Origin: Streptomyces scabichelini
GTDB taxonomy: Bacteria; Actinomycetota; Actinomycetes; Streptomycetales; Streptomycetaceae
NCBI RefSeq assembly: GCF_011045015.1
Contig: NZ_JAAKZY010000024.1
Span: forward strand, 1-64,000
Reading direction: 5' to 3'
DNA length: 64,000 nt
Below, one piece after another: positions 33,482-41,505 of the stretch (positions are counted from its first letter, which is position 1; each line of letters begins with the position of its first letter). Made by a program: the position numbers and the translations under genes. The notes beneath the pieces are model-generated. The model worked only from the letters and a program-made list of their open reading frames with translations. It did no database searches and was not told the origin of the DNA.

Positions 33482-33696
33482 GCGGCGCACGTCATCGTCA
33501 CCCCCGCCCTCGACGCGGTACACGTCACCGCTGAGGGCACCGGACCGTCGTGCACCCCACGGGTGGACGGCCATGACGGCGGCGGCCAGGGGCCGGTCGC
33601 CGTACGCGAGCGGTTCGCCCTATGCCAAGGAGCCAAAGAGCCAAGGAGAGGTAGCCGCGGGCCCCTACTCCCGCAGCGACTGGACCGTCCGTGCCT
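33482..33696 (+). pseudogene. Decayed histidine kinase C-terminus (NarL-type partner)
   Basis: In frame 2 the sequence reads AAHVIVTPALDAVHVTAEGT followed by GGGQGPVAVRERFAL. This matches the ATPase domain end of two-component kinases, where VxVTxAPDAVHVTVxDDG is followed by GGxGLxGMRERVAL. A shift to frame 3 then gives GPYSRSDWTVRAF, like the final strand GGGWTVRAxLP. The Asp-Gly of the ATP-binding G1 box and the Met of GMRER are lost. The dimerisation and sensor parts are not recognisable upstream. The stretch 33012-33481 holds no other gene. It is the remnant of the kinase for the next gene. Confidence 0.6.
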
Positions 33697-33749
33697 TCTC
33701 GTCCCCACGATCCCCACCACCCCCACCGCCGCTCACACGGAGACTTGGC

Positions 33750-34496
33750 ATGACCACCGTTCTCATCGTCGACGACCACGCCCTGCAGCGCTTCGGCTTC
33801 CGGGTGCTCCTGGAGCAGCACCCCGATCTGACCGTGGTGGGCGAGGCCTCCCACGGCGCCGAAGCGGTCCGCAAAGCCGCCGAACTGCGCCCCGACGTCG
33901 TACTCATGGACGTACGGATGCCCGGCATGGACGGCATCGAGGCCACCCGCCGCATCGTCGAGTCCGGAGGCCGCTCCCACGTCCTGGTCCTGACCACCTT
34001 TGACATCGACGAGCACGCATACGACGCCCTGCGCGCCGGTGCCAGCGGTTTTCTGCTCAAGGACGCACTGCCCGACGAACTCGTCGCCGGTATCCGGGCC
34101 GTGGCCGCCGGGGACGTGGTCATCGCCCCCGGCCTGACTCGCGATCTCATCGACGTCTTCTCCGACCGGCTGCCCAGCCACACCCCCGGCCAAAAGCGGC
34201 AGCTCGCCTTCCTGACCCAGCGCGAACACGCATCCCTGACCCGGCGCGAGCGCGAAGTGCTGACTGCCATCGCGTCCGGCTGGAGCAACCTCGAGATCGG
34301 CGAACGGCTGTCGCTGGCCGAATCCACCGTCAAGACCCACGTCAGCCACATCCTCGCCAAGATCGGCGCCCGCGACCGCGTCCAGGCTGTGATCTTCGCC
34401 TACGACATCGGACTGGTCAGGCCCGCACGACCAGGACCGCCGCGCGCAGTCAGCGCCGACCGCAGAGCTCCTGACGCTCTGCCCGCAGCCGGCTGA
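33750..34496 (+). CDS. NarL/FixJ-type response regulator (LuxR HTH)
   Basis: This 248-residue protein has an N-terminal receiver (TTVLIVDDHALQRFGFRVLL, phospho-acceptor Asp in VVLMDVRMPGMDG) and a C-terminal LuxR HTH (LTRREREVLTAIASGWSNLE, then SLAESTVKTHVSHIL). The receiver keeps the acidic DD pair, the Thr of LVLTTF and the Lys of FLLKDA, so it can be phosphorylated. No intact kinase is adjacent, only a decayed one upstream. The C-terminal tail of about 20 residues is Pro/Ala/Arg rich. The next gene, an exporter, is 116 bp downstream on the same strand and may be a target. Confidence 0.92.
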   Translation: MTTVLIVDDHALQRFGFRVLLEQHPDLTVVGEASHGAEAVRKAAELRPDVVLMDVRMPGMDGIEATRRIVESGGRSHVLVLTTFDIDEHAYDALRAGASGFLLKDALPDELVAGIRAVAAGDVVIAPGLTRDLIDVFSDRLPSHTPGQKRQLAFLTQREHASLTRREREVLTAIASGWSNLEIGERLSLAESTVKTHVSHILAKIGARDRVQAVIFAYDIGLVRPARPGPPRAVSADRRAPDALPAAG

Positions 34497-34612
34497 GGTC
34501 CAGTCACGCGGGATCCGCACTCAGCCTGCCGCTGACGGGGCTCGGCTTCACGCTGAGCACCGCCGACGTCATCCAAGTGATCAATTGCCAACCCAGTCCG
34601 TCAAGGGGAGCC

Positions 34613-36064
34613 ATGGAACAGCGAAGCCAGCAACCGGCCCGGCGCGGCAGCGCCGTGTGGGCCGTGGTCATCACCAGCGTGGCGGGATTCATCACCGCGC
34701 TCGACAACCTGATCGTCACCACCGCTCTGCCCTCCATCCGCGAGGACCTCGGCGGCGGCCTGGAAGAGCTCGAGTGGACGGTGAGCGCCTACACACTCAC
34801 CTTTGCCGTGCTGATGATGTTCGGCGCTTCCCTGGGCGACCGCTTCGGCCGCCGTCGGCTGTTCGTCCTCGGTCTTGGAATCTTCACCGCCGCGTCCGCC
34901 GCCGCCGCGCTCGCCCCGGGCATGAACGAACTGATCGCCGCCCGCGCGCTCCAGGGCTTCGGTGCCGCAATCGTGACACCGCTGACACTCACCCTGCTGT
35001 CGGCCGCCGTCCCCGCCGAACGGCGTGGCGTGGCCTTCGGCATCTGGGGCGCGGCCAGCGGCGTCGCCGTCGCCATGGGACCGCTCATCGGCGGCGCGCT
35101 CACCGAACACCTCTCCTGGCAGTGGATCTTCTGGGTGAACGTCCCGATCGGCCTGACGCTGATCCCGCTGGCCCTGCTGCGGCTGGACGAGAGCCACGGC
35201 CCGAACCCGAGCCTCGACCTGACCGGCACGGTTCTGGCCAGCGGCGGTCTCTTCGGCATCGTCTACGCCCTGATACGCGGCAACGCCGACGGCTGGACCA
35301 GCACTCCGGTTCTGGGCGGCTTCTTCGCCGGCACCGCCCTGCTCGTCGGCTTCGTCTTCTACGAACTGCGCGCCCAGCACCCGATGTTGCCGATGCGCCT
35401 GTTCCGCCACCGTTCCTTCAGTGCCATCAACGCCGCCAGCCTGCTGATGTTCCTGGGCATGTTCGGGTCGATCTTCCTGCTCAGCCAGTACCTGCAGACC
35501 GTCGGCGGCTACTCACCGATGGAAGCCGGCGTGCGGATGCTGCCCTGGACCGCCATGCCCATGATCGCCGGACCGCTCGCAGGGGCGCTCTCCGACCGCA
35601 TCGGCGGCGGACCGGTCGTCGCGGTGGGGCTTGCCCTGCAGGCCGTGGGCCTGGGGCTCTGGGCGCTGGCCGTCGAGCCGCAGGTGTCCTACCCCGACCT
35701 GGTGCCGGCACTGATCGTCTGCGGCATCGGCATGGGCATGTTCTTCGCCCCCACCGCCAACCTCGTCATGAGCACCGTCCGCCCGGAGGAAGAGGGCATC
35801 GCCTCCGGCGCCAACAACGCGATCCGAGAGGTCGGCGGCGCCATCGGCGTCGCGTCCCTGGCGGCCATCTTCTCCGCCCAGGGCGGCTACGAGTCCGCTT
35901 CCCGGTTCGTGGACGGACTGATTCCGGCGCTCTGGTTCGGTGCCGGTGCGCTCGGCGTGGCGGCGGCACTGACGTTCCTGGTCCCCAGCCGGCGCAAGAC
36001 CGGTGGCCCAGCTGCCGACCTGCCCCCAGGGGATACTCCGGCCCGCGCCCCAGCCGCCATCTGA
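34613..36064 (+). CDS. MFS transporter, DHA2 (EmrB/QacA-like)
   Basis: This 483-residue exporter has 14 predicted helices. Motif A reads GASLGDRFGRRRLF, motif B is ARALQGFGAAIVTP and motif C is in the GAASGVAVAMGPLIGG region. The ATG at 34613 is preceded by AAGGGGAG. It would expel a drug or metabolite by proton antiport. It follows the response regulator gene in the same direction and may be regulated with it. The last 25 residues are a hydrophilic Pro/Ala tail. Confidence 0.92.
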   Translation: MEQRSQQPARRGSAVWAVVITSVAGFITALDNLIVTTALPSIREDLGGGLEELEWTVSAYTLTFAVLMMFGASLGDRFGRRRLFVLGLGIFTAASAAAALAPGMNELIAARALQGFGAAIVTPLTLTLLSAAVPAERRGVAFGIWGAASGVAVAMGPLIGGALTEHLSWQWIFWVNVPIGLTLIPLALLRLDESHGPNPSLDLTGTVLASGGLFGIVYALIRGNADGWTSTPVLGGFFAGTALLVGFVFYELRAQHPMLPMRLFRHRSFSAINAASLLMFLGMFGSIFLLSQYLQTVGGYSPMEAGVRMLPWTAMPMIAGPLAGALSDRIGGGPVVAVGLALQAVGLGLWALAVEPQVSYPDLVPALIVCGIGMGMFFAPTANLVMSTVRPEEEGIASGANNAIREVGGAIGVASLAAIFSAQGGYESASRFVDGLIPALWFGAGALGVAAALTFLVPSRRKTGGPAADLPPGDTPARAPAAI

Positions 36065-36100
36065 ACTCCGCGCCACGCCCGGCACCACGCGCCCAGCACA

Positions 36101-36170
36101 CCTCGTACGCCCGCATCGTCGGGGACATCCAAACCGCCACCGACGGACAGGGCTGCCGGACAGACACCGG
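36101..36170. repeat. Dispersed repeat, copy 1
   Basis: This segment starts CCTCGTACGCCCGCATCGTC and is repeated, with roughly 85% identity and small indels, at 46747-46820. On the plus strand both copies can encode SYARIVxxI, like the first helix of GntR-type DNA-binding domains (YARIVADIR). The copies may be decayed GntR gene starts. It occupies the spacer between the exporter and the TetR gene. Confidence 0.6.
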
Positions 36171-36236
36171 ATTGTGTGGATCACCTGCCGGTGGCGGTAG
36201 CCCTCCAGCCTGGGGTCGGGGATGTGGTGCGGTGTG

Positions 36237-36827
36237 TCAGACGCGCTGCCCGGCGTCCAGCAGAGTGAGGGCGTTGTGGACCCCCTGTTCGAGGAGCTCG
36301 TGGGCGAGTTGGCTGTCGGTCAGGGCGCGGGAGAGCTGCAGTGTCCCGGCCATCAGGCCGAGGAGGCTGAGCGCCTTCACGCGTGCGGAGGACGGGTCCT
36401 CGGGTGCCATGCGGGCGGCAATGCCGTCGATGAGGATCAGCACGCCGTCGGTGTACGCCTGCCTGGTGGCGTCCGTGCAGCGCCCGATCTCGTCGAGCAG
36501 AGCGGCGTTGGGGCAGCCCTCGCCCAGGCTGTCGCGGTGCTGGGGCGACAGGTACCCCCGCACGATCTGCTCGAGTCCGGCACGGCCCGGTGCAGCCCGC
36601 GCCACGACACTCTCGGCCTGCGCCTTCAACTGCTCGGCGATGGCCGTGGCGACGAGGTCATCCTTGGATTCGAAGTGAGCGTAGAAGGCCCCGTTGGTCA
36701 GCCCCGCGTCCTTCATGAGCGTCGAGACCCCGGAGCCGTCGATACCGTCCTGCTTGAGCCGGCGGCCCGCCATCTCGATGATCCGCCGCCTCGTCTCCTG
36801 CTTGTGCTCTTTTGCGTACCGCACCAC
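36237..36827 (-). CDS. TetR family regulator (paralogue A)
   Basis: This 196-residue TetR protein has the HTH GRRLKQDGIDGSGVSTLMKD, then AGLTNGAFYAHFESKDDLVA, and a helical C-terminal domain (PNAALLDEIGRCTDATRQAY). It is a close paralogue of the protein at 38244. GTG 36827 is used with AAGGAG upstream. A palindrome, ATTGCG-AA-CGTAAT, lies about 65 bp upstream and matches motifs before the SDR gene at 40139, so this protein may control both. The thioesterase gene lies upstream on the same strand. Confidence 0.9.
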   Translation of the reverse strand: MVRYAKEHKQETRRRIIEMAGRRLKQDGIDGSGVSTLMKDAGLTNGAFYAHFESKDDLVATAIAEQLKAQAESVVARAAPGRAGLEQIVRGYLSPQHRDSLGEGCPNAALLDEIGRCTDATRQAYTDGVLILIDGIAARMAPEDPSSARVKALSLLGLMAGTLQLSRALTDSQLAHELLEQGVHNALTLLDAGQRV

Positions 36828-36891
36828 AGCACACGCTCCTTCGCCGACCGGAAGGACCGGTTGCCCTTCACCGACTCCCCCAGCCTATGGT

Positions 36892-36905
36892 ATTGCGAAC
36901 GTAAT
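36892..36905. promoter_or_regulatory. TetR operator-like palindrome (TTACGTTCGCAAT type)
   Basis: ATTGCG-AA-CGTAAT is a 14-bp palindrome with one mismatch, located about 65 bp before the TetR start. On the minus strand it reads TTACGTTCGCA, matching TTACGYTCGTA present twice upstream of the SDR gene (40977-41003). Confidence 0.55.
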
Positions 36906-37013
36906 CCAAAAAATCGACGAGTCACCAAGGACCAGCGGGCCGCCGCCGAGTGGAGTATCGATGCACTGCCTGTTGTCCCGGCTGCCGCACAAGCCGAGGG
37001 TCTGCCTGCGGAG

Positions 37014-37514
37014 TCACACCCGAGGGGCAGGCACCGGGAAGAGCATGCAGCTGCTGGTGGCATGGGCAAGGAGACGGTCCGTCGCGTCGACCAACTGGGC
37101 CTGGGCCAGGGCGGTTTGACGGCCCTTGTTGACGACCGTGCCGATGGCGCGCACCTGGCCCGTGTTCACCGTGATCGGTCGCAGGAACTTCACCGTCAGG
37201 TCGAGTGAGGTGTACGCCATGCCCTGCGGCAGGGTGGACTGGACGGCGCAGCCCGCCGCCGAGTCGAGCAGGGTGGCGAAGATTCCGCCGTGCACGCTGC
37301 CGATCGGGTTGTAGTGCTCCTCCCCCGGCGTCAGCGAGAAGACCGCCCTGCCGGGCTCCACCTCGTCCAGGGTGAAGTCGACGGTGTAGTTGATGGGCGG
37401 CCCCGGCAGTCGCCCCGCCTGCAGCTCACGCAGGAAGTCGATGCCGGCCATGCGTCCGGCAGCCTCCGCCGAGATCGCGGGATCGTCCCACTGATACGTA
37501 CGCGTTCGCCCCAT
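37014..37514 (-). CDS. PaaI-type hotdog thioesterase
   Basis: This 166-residue hotdog-fold protein has the central signature NPIGSVHGGIFATLLDSAAG, in which His and Gly lie on the hotdog helix and Asp is the catalytic acid. The PaaI-type strand LTVKFLRPITVNTG follows. It would hydrolyse an aromatic or medium-chain acyl-CoA thioester. The ATG at 37514 has SD AAGG. It is divergent from the HxlR gene at 37588; the 73-bp spacer contains direct repeats and a palindrome, so the HxlR protein probably regulates it. Confidence 0.9.
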   Translation of the reverse strand: MGRTRTYQWDDPAISAEAAGRMAGIDFLRELQAGRLPGPPINYTVDFTLDEVEPGRAVFSLTPGEEHYNPIGSVHGGIFATLLDSAAGCAVQSTLPQGMAYTSLDLTVKFLRPITVNTGQVRAIGTVVNKGRQTALAQAQLVDATDRLLAHATSSCMLFPVPAPRV

Positions 37515-37531
37515 GGTCCAGCGCCTTCCCT

Positions 37532-37587
37532 CTGACTGTCAGCTGACTTTTTCAAGCGAAGCTAGGCTTTTGGTCACCTGACTGTCA
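37532..37587. promoter_or_regulatory. Divergent control region with direct repeat and palindrome
   Basis: CTGACTGTCA occurs at 37532-37541 and again at 37578-37587, touching the HxlR ATG. The first copy overlaps a perfect palindrome GTCAGCTGAC (37538-37547). The A+T-rich part between them holds the promoters. It is inferred to be an HxlR binding region. Confidence 0.5.
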
Positions 37588-38085
37588 ATGGCGAAGGCAG
37601 ACCCTTACGCTGGTTGCATGGAGTGGCTTGAGGCGAGCACGGAGAACTGCCCCGTCCAGCGCACGCTCGACGTGATCGGGGAGAAATGGACGCTGCTGAT
37701 CCTGCGTGACGCCGTCAACGGGGTACGCCGCTTCGACGACTTCCACCGCCACATCGGCCTGTCGGAGGCCGTCCTCAGCAACCGCCTCCGCAAGCTGACC
37801 TCGGCCGGCATCCTGAAGACCGTCCCCTACCAGGAGCCCGGCAGCCGTTCCCGCAACGAGTACCGACTGACCCGCAAGGGCTGGGACCTGTGGCCCGTTC
37901 TGATGGCGCTGAGCCAGTGGGGCGAGGCGTACACCCTCGGCTCCGAGGGTCCTGCACTGGACGTCCGCCACACCGAGTGCGACGCTCCGGTCCGTGTCGT
38001 CGTCGAGTGCTCCGCGGAGCACTCCGCCCTCACTCCCCGTGAAGTCACCGCCCGACTGGGAACAGGCGCCCGGCTCCGGTCCTGA
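37588..38085 (+). CDS. HxlR family transcriptional regulator
   Basis: This 165-residue HxlR protein has NCPVQRTLDVIGEKWTLLIL, then RRFDDFHRHIGLSEAVLSNRL, and the wing VPYQEPGSRSRNEYRLTRKG. It is close in architecture to the HxlR protein at 27194. It lies divergent from the thioesterase gene, and its ATG directly follows one of the CTGACTGTCA repeats. It likely represses itself and the thioesterase. An in-frame ATG at 37618 (MEWLEA) is a possible later start. Confidence 0.9.
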   Translation: MAKADPYAGCMEWLEASTENCPVQRTLDVIGEKWTLLILRDAVNGVRRFDDFHRHIGLSEAVLSNRLRKLTSAGILKTVPYQEPGSRSRNEYRLTRKGWDLWPVLMALSQWGEAYTLGSEGPALDVRHTECDAPVRVVVECSAEHSALTPREVTARLGTGARLRS

Positions 38086-38243
38086 AGGTCGTTAGCCATC
38101 GGCCTCGCGGTCGCGGGCCAGACTGCGGTGAGACATCAGCTGAGTGCCGTGTACTTCGCCGCTGTTGACCCTGAGTGCACGATCGCGCGATCAGGAACCC
38201 TGTTCGACCAGACCAGTCCCGTCATCGATACGCGGATGCCGTC

Positions 38244-38846
38244 TCAGTTGCGCTGCTCGGCATCCAGCAGTGCGAGGGCGTTGCGGATGCCCTGTTCGAG
38301 GAGTTGGTCGGCGAGTTGTCGGTCGGTCAGGGCGCGGGAGAGCTGCAGTGTTCCGGCCAGCATGCCGAGGAGGCTGAGTGATTTCAGGCGCGCCGACGGC
38401 GGATCGTGGGGTGCCAGGCGGGCGGCGAAGCCGTCGATGAGGGTCAGCGCGCCGTCAGTGTACGCCTGCCTGGTGGGATCCGTGGCGCGTGCGATCTCGT
38501 CGAGCAGGGCGGCGTTGGGGCAGCCGTCCTCGATGTTGTCGCGCTGCTCGGTGGAGAAGTACCAGCGCACGATCTGCTCGAGTCCGGCGCGGCCGGGCGC
38601 CGCCTGCGCGACGATGTTCGCGTGCTGCGCGCGCATCTGGTCGGCGACCGCGGTGGCGACGAGTTCTTCCTTGGAGGCGAAGTAGGCGTAGAAGGTGCCG
38701 TTGGTCAGGCCCACGTCCCTCATGAGCGTGGCGACTCCGGAGCCGTCCATGCCGTTGCGCTTGAGCCGGCGACCGGCCGTCGCAATGATCCGCTGCCTTG
38801 TCTCCTGCTTGTGTTCTTTCGTGTACCGCACGATGTGTTCCTCCAT
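38244..38846 (-). CDS. TetR family regulator (paralogue B)
   Basis: This protein of about 200 residues parallels paralogue A along its full length: YTKEHKQETRQRIIATAGRR, then GLTNGTFYAYFASKEELVAT, PNAALLDEIARATDPTRQAY, and the same ending ALLDAEQR. The recognition helices are nearly the same, so the two may share operators. ATG 38846 is chosen by similarity to paralogue A. A longer frame would overlap the upstream gene. It sits 43 bp after the secreted beta-propeller gene on the same strand and may be co-transcribed with it. Confidence 0.88.
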   Translation of the reverse strand: MEEHIVRYTKEHKQETRQRIIATAGRRLKRNGMDGSGVATLMRDVGLTNGTFYAYFASKEELVATAVADQMRAQHANIVAQAAPGRAGLEQIVRWYFSTEQRDNIEDGCPNAALLDEIARATDPTRQAYTDGALTLIDGFAARLAPHDPPSARLKSLSLLGMLAGTLQLSRALTDRQLADQLLEQGIRNALALLDAEQRN

Positions 38847-38889
38847 CGCGGCAGCCGGAGCTTGCGACCCGGCTGCCGCCCTGGTCAGG

Positions 38890-39981
38890 TCAGTGTGCCG
38901 CGTCTGCAAGGAGAGCGGCGAAGTTGATCCTGGCGGTCTGCAGTTTCGCGTCGTGGGGCTCGGGGACCCCGCCGTCGGTGATGTACAACCGGTCGCCGCG
39001 GACCGCGGTCGCGGAGGGTGAGGCGAGACCGTCCGCGCTGGTCAGGACGGGCTTGTAGGTACCGTTCGGGTAGATCGCCACGACCCTGTCCGGACCGTTC
39101 TGCGAGGAGGAGCCGTTCTGCGCCGCGAACACCACATCGGACCAGGGGGTCAGGAAGCTGAAATCGTCGATGTTGGGCAGGCCGCCTGTGACCAGGCGGA
39201 TGGGACCGGCCGCGCCGGCGGGGGTGACCGGTACCCGCAGCAGTGTTCCCTTGTTGAAGTTGCTGACCCACAGAGCGCCGTTGTGGAATCTGAGCCCGTT
39301 GGCGCCGATCGGCAGGGCTTCGGTCGGTACCGGCGCGAGAGCGGCGTCGGTCAGCCACTCGGTCGCCGATCCGCCCGAGACCGGAACGGACCAGATGATG
39401 CCCTTCAGGCTGTCCGCGATGTAGAGGGTGCGTCCGGCCGGGTCGATGGCCAGCCCGTTGGGGCCCGCGTCGGCGGGCAGAGCGGCGATGCGCTGAGGGG
39501 TACCGTCCGCACGCAGCGTGTACACGCCGTTCCTGGCCGCGTTGCCCGGGGCCCACACGCTGTAGTAGACGGTGCCGTCACTGCCACGGGTGTTGCCACT
39601 GATCGCCTCGCCCACCTGCCCGGTGACGAGCACCGTGCGCTCTCCGGACGCGGAGATACGCATCAGCTGCGGCCCGTGGGTGCGCTGGCACACCGCGCAA
39701 CTGCCGAGCAGGGACAGGGTCACTGAGCCGTCGGGGTTGACGGTGATGTTCTCGGGGATCTCGCCGACGGCGTAGTCGAACTTCGCCGCGGTCGTCACGT
39801 CGGTGACAACGGATCCGCGATCCCCGTGTCCCGAGGGTCTCGTCCCTGCGGACGCGGACGGCGCCGACACCAGGACGGCCGCCGTCGCGGTGACCGCCAC
39901 GGCGATTGCGACGTTCTTCTTCAGAAAACGCCTTGCGCTCGATGCACTGCGCCGGGCGGTTTGCTGGCGTTGCTGCTGCAT
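38890..39981 (-). CDS. Secreted ScyD/ScyE-like (NHL/SMP-30 type) beta-propeller protein
   Basis: This 363-residue protein has a Sec signal peptide: basic RRFLKKN, hydrophobic VAIAVAVTATAAVLVSAP, and a cleavage site near SASAG. Propeller-type repeats follow, such as AGPNGLAIDPAGRTLYIAD and GANGLRFHNGALWVSNFNKG. It resembles ScyD/ScyE-family proteins and gluconolactonases. Enzyme function is not proved; the usual metal-binding residues of SMP-30 enzymes could not be confirmed. SD GAGGAG precedes the ATG. It lies upstream of TetR paralogue B on the same strand. Confidence 0.85.
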   Translation of the reverse strand: MQQQRQQTARRSASSARRFLKKNVAIAVAVTATAAVLVSAPSASAGTRPSGHGDRGSVVTDVTTAAKFDYAVGEIPENITVNPDGSVTLSLLGSCAVCQRTHGPQLMRISASGERTVLVTGQVGEAISGNTRGSDGTVYYSVWAPGNAARNGVYTLRADGTPQRIAALPADAGPNGLAIDPAGRTLYIADSLKGIIWSVPVSGGSATEWLTDAALAPVPTEALPIGANGLRFHNGALWVSNFNKGTLLRVPVTPAGAAGPIRLVTGGLPNIDDFSFLTPWSDVVFAAQNGSSSQNGPDRVVAIYPNGTYKPVLTSADGLASPSATAVRGDRLYITDGGVPEPHDAKLQTARINFAALLADAAH

Positions 39982-40088
39982 GACTCTCCTCGGTAAATCA
40001 ACGAGTGACTGATCAATGGACTTTCGGCGACATCAGCGATGTCGGGCACAGCAGGTACCTCGGAGGCATTCGGGCGGAATCGGGCGCC

Positions 40089-40141
40089 CTTGCAGCCGGA
40101 CCGGGATGTCATCGGCGCCTTGCAGCCGAACCGGGATGTCA
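40089..40141. repeat. 23-bp direct repeat, period 30, at the SDR 3' end
   Basis: CTTGCAGCCG plus ACCGGGATGTCA occurs at 40089-40111 and 40119-40141 with one base difference. The second copy includes the SDR stop codon, so the first looks like a tandem duplication of the gene end. Confidence 0.85.
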
Positions 40142-40954
40142 GGCGGGCAGTCGGTTGTTCTTGCGGATCTGCTTGTCGAACGCTCCGGCGGGGACGAGGC
40201 GGCGCGCCGTGGTGACGCGTGAGGCCAGCGGGCCGGCGGTGTAGCGCAGCTTCGGCTTCTTGTCGGTGGCCGCGGTGACGATCACTTTGGCGACGACGGC
40301 GGGGTCGTCGCCCTTCTCCATCGCATCCGCGATCATCGCGTCGAAGTCGCGCCGTCGCTCCGCGTACAGCGGCAGCGGGGTGTCGGGCTGCGCGGCGTTG
40401 GTGTCGAAGCTGGTCTTGGTGTAGGCGGGCTGGACGAGGAGGACCCGGACGCCGTGCTCGCGGACCTCGTGGTCCAGCGACTCTGAGTAGCCCTCGATGG
40501 CGTGCTTCGACGCGACGTAGAGGGCCATGAAGGGCTGGGGGGCGACCCCGAGGACGGACGAGATGTTGATGACGCGTCCGCCACCCTGGGCGCGCATGTG
40601 CGGCAGGACGGCCTTCGTCATACGGATGACGCCGAGGACGTTGATGTTCAGGACGCTCTGGGCCTGGGTGACGGAGTTCTCCTCGACGGCGCCCGCCGAG
40701 CCGACGCCTGCGTTGTTGACCAGGACGTCGATGCGTCCGAACCGGTCGATCACCTCTGCGACCGCGGCGGTGGCCGAGTCGTCACTGGCCACGTCGAGAT
40801 CGAGGTAGGTCACACCGGCGGGCGGGGTCAGCCCGGAGGTCTTGCGACCGGTTCCGATCACCTCGAAACCGGCCGCGACGAAGGCGCGGGCCGTCTCCTT
40901 GCCGATCCCCGATGAGGCACCTGTCACGAGTGCCACCGGCTTAGTTGTCGCCAT
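40139..40954 (-). CDS. Short-chain dehydrogenase/reductase
   Basis: This 271-residue classical SDR has the cofactor motif TGASSGIG at residues 11-18, the structural NNAG, a catalytic Ser in NISSV, and the active site YVASK. GRKTSG at the end of beta-2, with its Arg, suggests NADPH. It would oxidise or reduce an alcohol or ketone. ATG 40954 has SD AAGGGAG. Two TTACGYTCGTA motifs 15 bp apart precede it and resemble the site before TetR paralogue A, making that protein or its paralogue a likely repressor. Confidence 0.92.
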   Translation of the reverse strand: MATTKPVALVTGASSGIGKETARAFVAAGFEVIGTGRKTSGLTPPAGVTYLDLDVASDDSATAAVAEVIDRFGRIDVLVNNAGVGSAGAVEENSVTQAQSVLNINVLGVIRMTKAVLPHMRAQGGGRVINISSVLGVAPQPFMALYVASKHAIEGYSESLDHEVREHGVRVLLVQPAYTKTSFDTNAAQPDTPLPLYAERRRDFDAMIADAMEKGDDPAVVAKVIVTAATDKKPKLRYTAGPLASRVTTARRLVPAGAFDKQIRKNNRLPA

Positions 40955-40976
40955 CACGAACTCCCTTAGTTTTGAA

Positions 40977-41003
40977 TTACGCTCGTATGCCTTACGTTCG
41001 TAC
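40977..41003. promoter_or_regulatory. Two TetR operator-like sites upstream of the SDR gene
   Basis: TTACGCTCGTAT (40977-40988) and TTACGTTCGTAC (40992-41003) are direct copies 15 bp apart, each partly palindromic around TACG-NN-CGTA. They lie 23 bp before the start codon in the likely promoter. One more copy of the motif precedes TetR paralogue A. Confidence 0.6.
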
Positions 41004-41186
41004 GACCATATGGTGGTCGTCGGTCGATGGCAAGGGGTCACGTCCGGCGATCCGAGAAAGATTCGGGGAAAGGTGGGGTGCGGTACGGGAAGGACCACGA
41101 GCGGACGGCGAGCAGTTGACCGAGACCGCCACCGCCGGTCCTCGCATCACCCACCGCACTCGTCGACGGCGGCCTCGGTGCCGTCC

Positions 41187-41372
41187 TCACACACCACTTC
41201 GGACTTGAACACCCCGGAGCGGCACGCCGACAGAGCCCTGTTTGCGAGCACGGTCCCGGTGGCTGAAGGAGGCCACCGCACTGGTCTCCGACATGCCGAA
41301 GCCCTCCAGGATCGGGACGTCGAAGCGTTTCTCGAATTCGGAGGGCGGTGCCCCGTCAAGTGCCGGGGGTCT
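41187..41372 (-). pseudogene. Fragment of an acyl-CoA synthetase (AMP-binding)
   Basis: The minus frame reads SEFEKRFDVPILEGFGMSET, then SAVASFSHRDRARKQGSVGV, and PLRGVQVRSGV, and stops at 41187. The part ILEGFGMSETSxVxSF is the conserved AMP-binding core of acyl-CoA ligases, and KQGSVGxPLxGVxVR is the segment that follows it. Upstream the frame stops within 20 codons, and the C-terminal domain is absent. It is a fragment of about 60 residues. The rest of the 40955-41505 stretch holds only the SDR operators. Confidence 0.75.
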
Positions 41373-41505
41373 TCGTCAGGCGGCGTGGGTGGGGTAGTCG
41401 GTGTCGCCGGCGTGTCCGGGCCTGCGCGGCCGTTGTGATCGTGGCGCTGGAGGTGACCCCGGAGGCGTCAGCCGCTGGTCGCGAACGGGTCTTCGCGGTC
41501 GGTGT

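Noticed and set aside
34585..36678. Plus-strand frame of 697 codons overlapping the exporter
   Set aside because: Arg-rich shadow frame of the MFS gene. No transmembrane segments or motifs.
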